Of a stretch of 52,274 nt of DNA, positions 52,201-52,274 are shown in pieces. The DNA lies in assembly GCA_002307295.1 (NCBI GenBank), contig DBTY01000013.1, positions 1 to 52,274 of the forward strand. The letters are read 5' to 3'. A model generated the notes under the pieces. The model ran no database searches, had not been told where the DNA came from, and saw only the letters and a list, made by a program, of their open reading frames with translations. The position numbers and the translations under genes are program-made. How positions within the stretch are numbered: the first letter of the stretch is position 1; every line of letters begins with the position of its first letter. The stretch is from Ignavibacteriales bacterium UBA1304 (GTDB lineage Bacteria > Bacteroidota > Ignavibacteria > Ignavibacteriales > Ignavibacteriaceae).

Positions 52201-52274
52201 AATGGAAATCATCCAGACACAGTACATGGCTACGGACTTGATTATGATCTGATACATTTTTTGAATTCGCAAAC
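49249..52274 (+). CDS. Tail hub and fibre protein, cut by the window end
   Basis: An unbroken frame starts at ATG 49249 (TAATG overlap with the tape measure) and remains open at the end of the window, giving more than 1008 residues. The first 620 or so form a beta-rich region without a named family (YREYSDYDNTVTGAANSKLLSGE; later HIFYEIVFNSITWEMRQWSLMN). It probably forms the tail hub or distal tail. A serine-rich linker (51124-51177) follows, then a fibre-like region with repeats of the xWxxxNHPxTxxGYGL type. The protein probably reaches from the tail tip to a receptor-binding fibre. Confidence 0.85.
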   Translation, partial: MQDVILYREYSDYDNTVTGAANSKLLSGEDTNFTSLCVGVELVIDDYGSVGRIQTILSDTSLVLENKLTSSFTGKKYYVDLTLFKSSVAEISKKLESETKGEASVITLDSVNMEFYMGDIIVAGFTIANPVAKLFSDISSKRRCVIKKIAQAKLNKYSIDEVSEFEGVVDFSTIKKTSIIDENGEQVLSTNFDVLDKLSALSILQNELQRGDSFDALAERGPSNATSVFWIAGYNADLGGAGTILRVIDVQNPKFITQTQTLVLAGETIRLGDNKYFVQHSALIHETLTGGTDQYEIYSTFVKLTESSSNTAFQPDSAVHLICWVKEYLGQDLSSIVEYDSNNNIQRFNGLGFIAAMIKKQWPDAVLINKSGYESLPLPLFYFDKLIDEYPFGKETLEALSFLAETNGCYLYQGDGDNFILQGKANYDNANPALDIIISKQYIKANEYSAFWDKLADAVELNVTGWQDDITGKGYAVKREGIKPRNKMAKDVFVDIRGLNDNGITINSDGSLTDPTVTDNGQEEILNHYGNIKADEVLDFYGKRHIFYEIVFNSITWEMRQWSLMNIFRHVEQPEFAGDANNGRYFPTAIKIDDTNNTLTLELVSISRIVYDSATILNTSTDDTTSSSSSSSSSSGSSSSGGGTTVTVEGRYLIKNISSNYSLTLQENMILCNASTGSIQITLPSGVKYKNVEYLISKTDQSSNSVTILGTCGGIANPVLYNQYQQILIKYDGSLWVVIDELSYFRESSDLPYGNISPLFKNEKIFHTTGKTWYRSVGLLNTDWVRETSAHKSITTVNPNGSLSPDYIMQELLATPQNAETVLWKAIGTANTNWARLIYGINADIPLAPLPGGVVKVRKYGATDESEIQMSHDGANGIIESKKGDLRLKGLTDDAGNKYWNTSNHPDTVHGYGLDYDLIHFLNSQTATFHIQVDEAVDATSAAQLDGHAASEFWRTDNHPTTASGYGLTDVLTTGWFAETNFWENGNHPDTVHGYGLDYDLIHFLNSQ
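51124..51177 (+). repeat. Serine-coding TCG/TCA tract in the tail gene
   Basis: Ten Ser codons, a Gly, four Ser codons and three Gly codons, mostly TCG and TCA, form a flexible linker between hub and fibre. Because it is a run of triplets, slippage would change linker length but keep the frame. Confidence 0.85.
51957..52274 (+). repeat. 249-base repeat in the tail fibre, cut at the window end
   Basis: The 69 bases from 51957 to 52025 recur at 52206-52274 with a single T/C difference. The period of 249 bases equals 83 codons. The second copy is still matching at the last base of the window, so more of it lies beyond. The repeat encodes NHPDTVHGYGLDYDLIHF. A diverged NHPTTASGYGL lies between the copies. 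Confidence 0.9.

Larger units (their letters stand above)
21743..52274. mobile_element. Temperate siphovirus-type prophage, left part
   Basis: From the tRNA to the end of the window every gene fits a temperate tailed phage: integrase, repressor, early and replication genes, terminase, portal, capsid, lysis genes, tail tube, tape measure and tail fibre. A tape measure without any sheath or baseplate-wedge genes points to a long non-contractile tail. The left boundary is drawn just after the tRNA terminator, but the att core could lie inside the tRNA 3' end. The right boundary is outside the window. Head and tail genes all look intact, so the phage may be functional. Confidence 0.9.

Noticed and set aside
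51957..52274. Diversity-generating retroelement target in the tail fibre
   Set aside because: The two repeats differ at one T/C, not at many A positions, and no reverse transcriptase or template repeat is visible. A retroelement beyond the window cannot be excluded.

Overview
The window looks like a chromosome segment of a low-GC member of the Bacteroidota/Chlorobi/Ignavibacteria assemblage. The clearest marker is an exported protein ending in a type IX secretion sorting domain with the NYPNPFNPTT start (about 6230-6486), a form I associate with Ignavibacteria and relatives. An outer-membrane beta-barrel TonB receptor with a carboxypeptidase-like N-domain, a bacillithiol deacetylase (BshB1) and a TAnnTTTG-type promoter agree with this. 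The species cannot be named from the sequence alone.

Bases 1-21,700 are host chromosome. In order they hold: an EamA-family exporter, a thioredoxin-fold protein and a small DUF5655-like protein (all minus strand); a tryptophan-rich DUF6600 exported protein behind a sigma-54-like promoter; about 700 bases of decayed palindromic repeats; a beta-propeller-like lipoprotein; a type IX-exported protein broken by a frameshift; a YibQ-like exported protein; a TetR regulator with an MFS exporter under matching operators; and an isochorismatase-fold hydrolase. Next is a tight operon (10630-16407): etfB, etfA, acyl-CoA dehydrogenase, a 70-residue unknown, a carboxyltransferase and a biotin carrier. It oxidises an acyl-CoA and carboxylates or decarboxylates one, but has no biotin carboxylase. 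After that come bshB1, a TonB-dependent receptor and a type II NADH dehydrogenase.

A CAT-anticodon tRNA (21630-21703) marks the boundary of a prophage that fills the rest of the window and runs off its right end. Integrase, three small genes and an XRE repressor read leftward. A strong promoter overlapped by two matching palindromic operators separates the repressor from a rightward early region of small unknown genes, a TOPRIM primase, a ParB-like protein and a VapE-type helicase. A gene-free stretch full of GGTAAG words follows the helicase and is a candidate replication origin. The late region encodes a siphovirus-type particle: small and large terminase, portal, a prohead protease fused to the major capsid protein, connectors, a tail-tube candidate, tail chaperones, a 1009-residue tape measure, and a tail hub/fibre gene still open at the end of the window. 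The lysis genes sit inside the structural region, between the head-tail connectors and the tail tube.

Most worth a second look: the protease-capsid fusion with a strong internal ribosome binding site exactly at the capsid start; the repressor/operator/early-promoter switch; a 137-base multi-hairpin element closed by 14-base inverted arms in the early region; the GGTAAG-rich putative origin; three unknown genes expressed with the repressor; and a 249-base repeat in the tail fibre cut by the window end.
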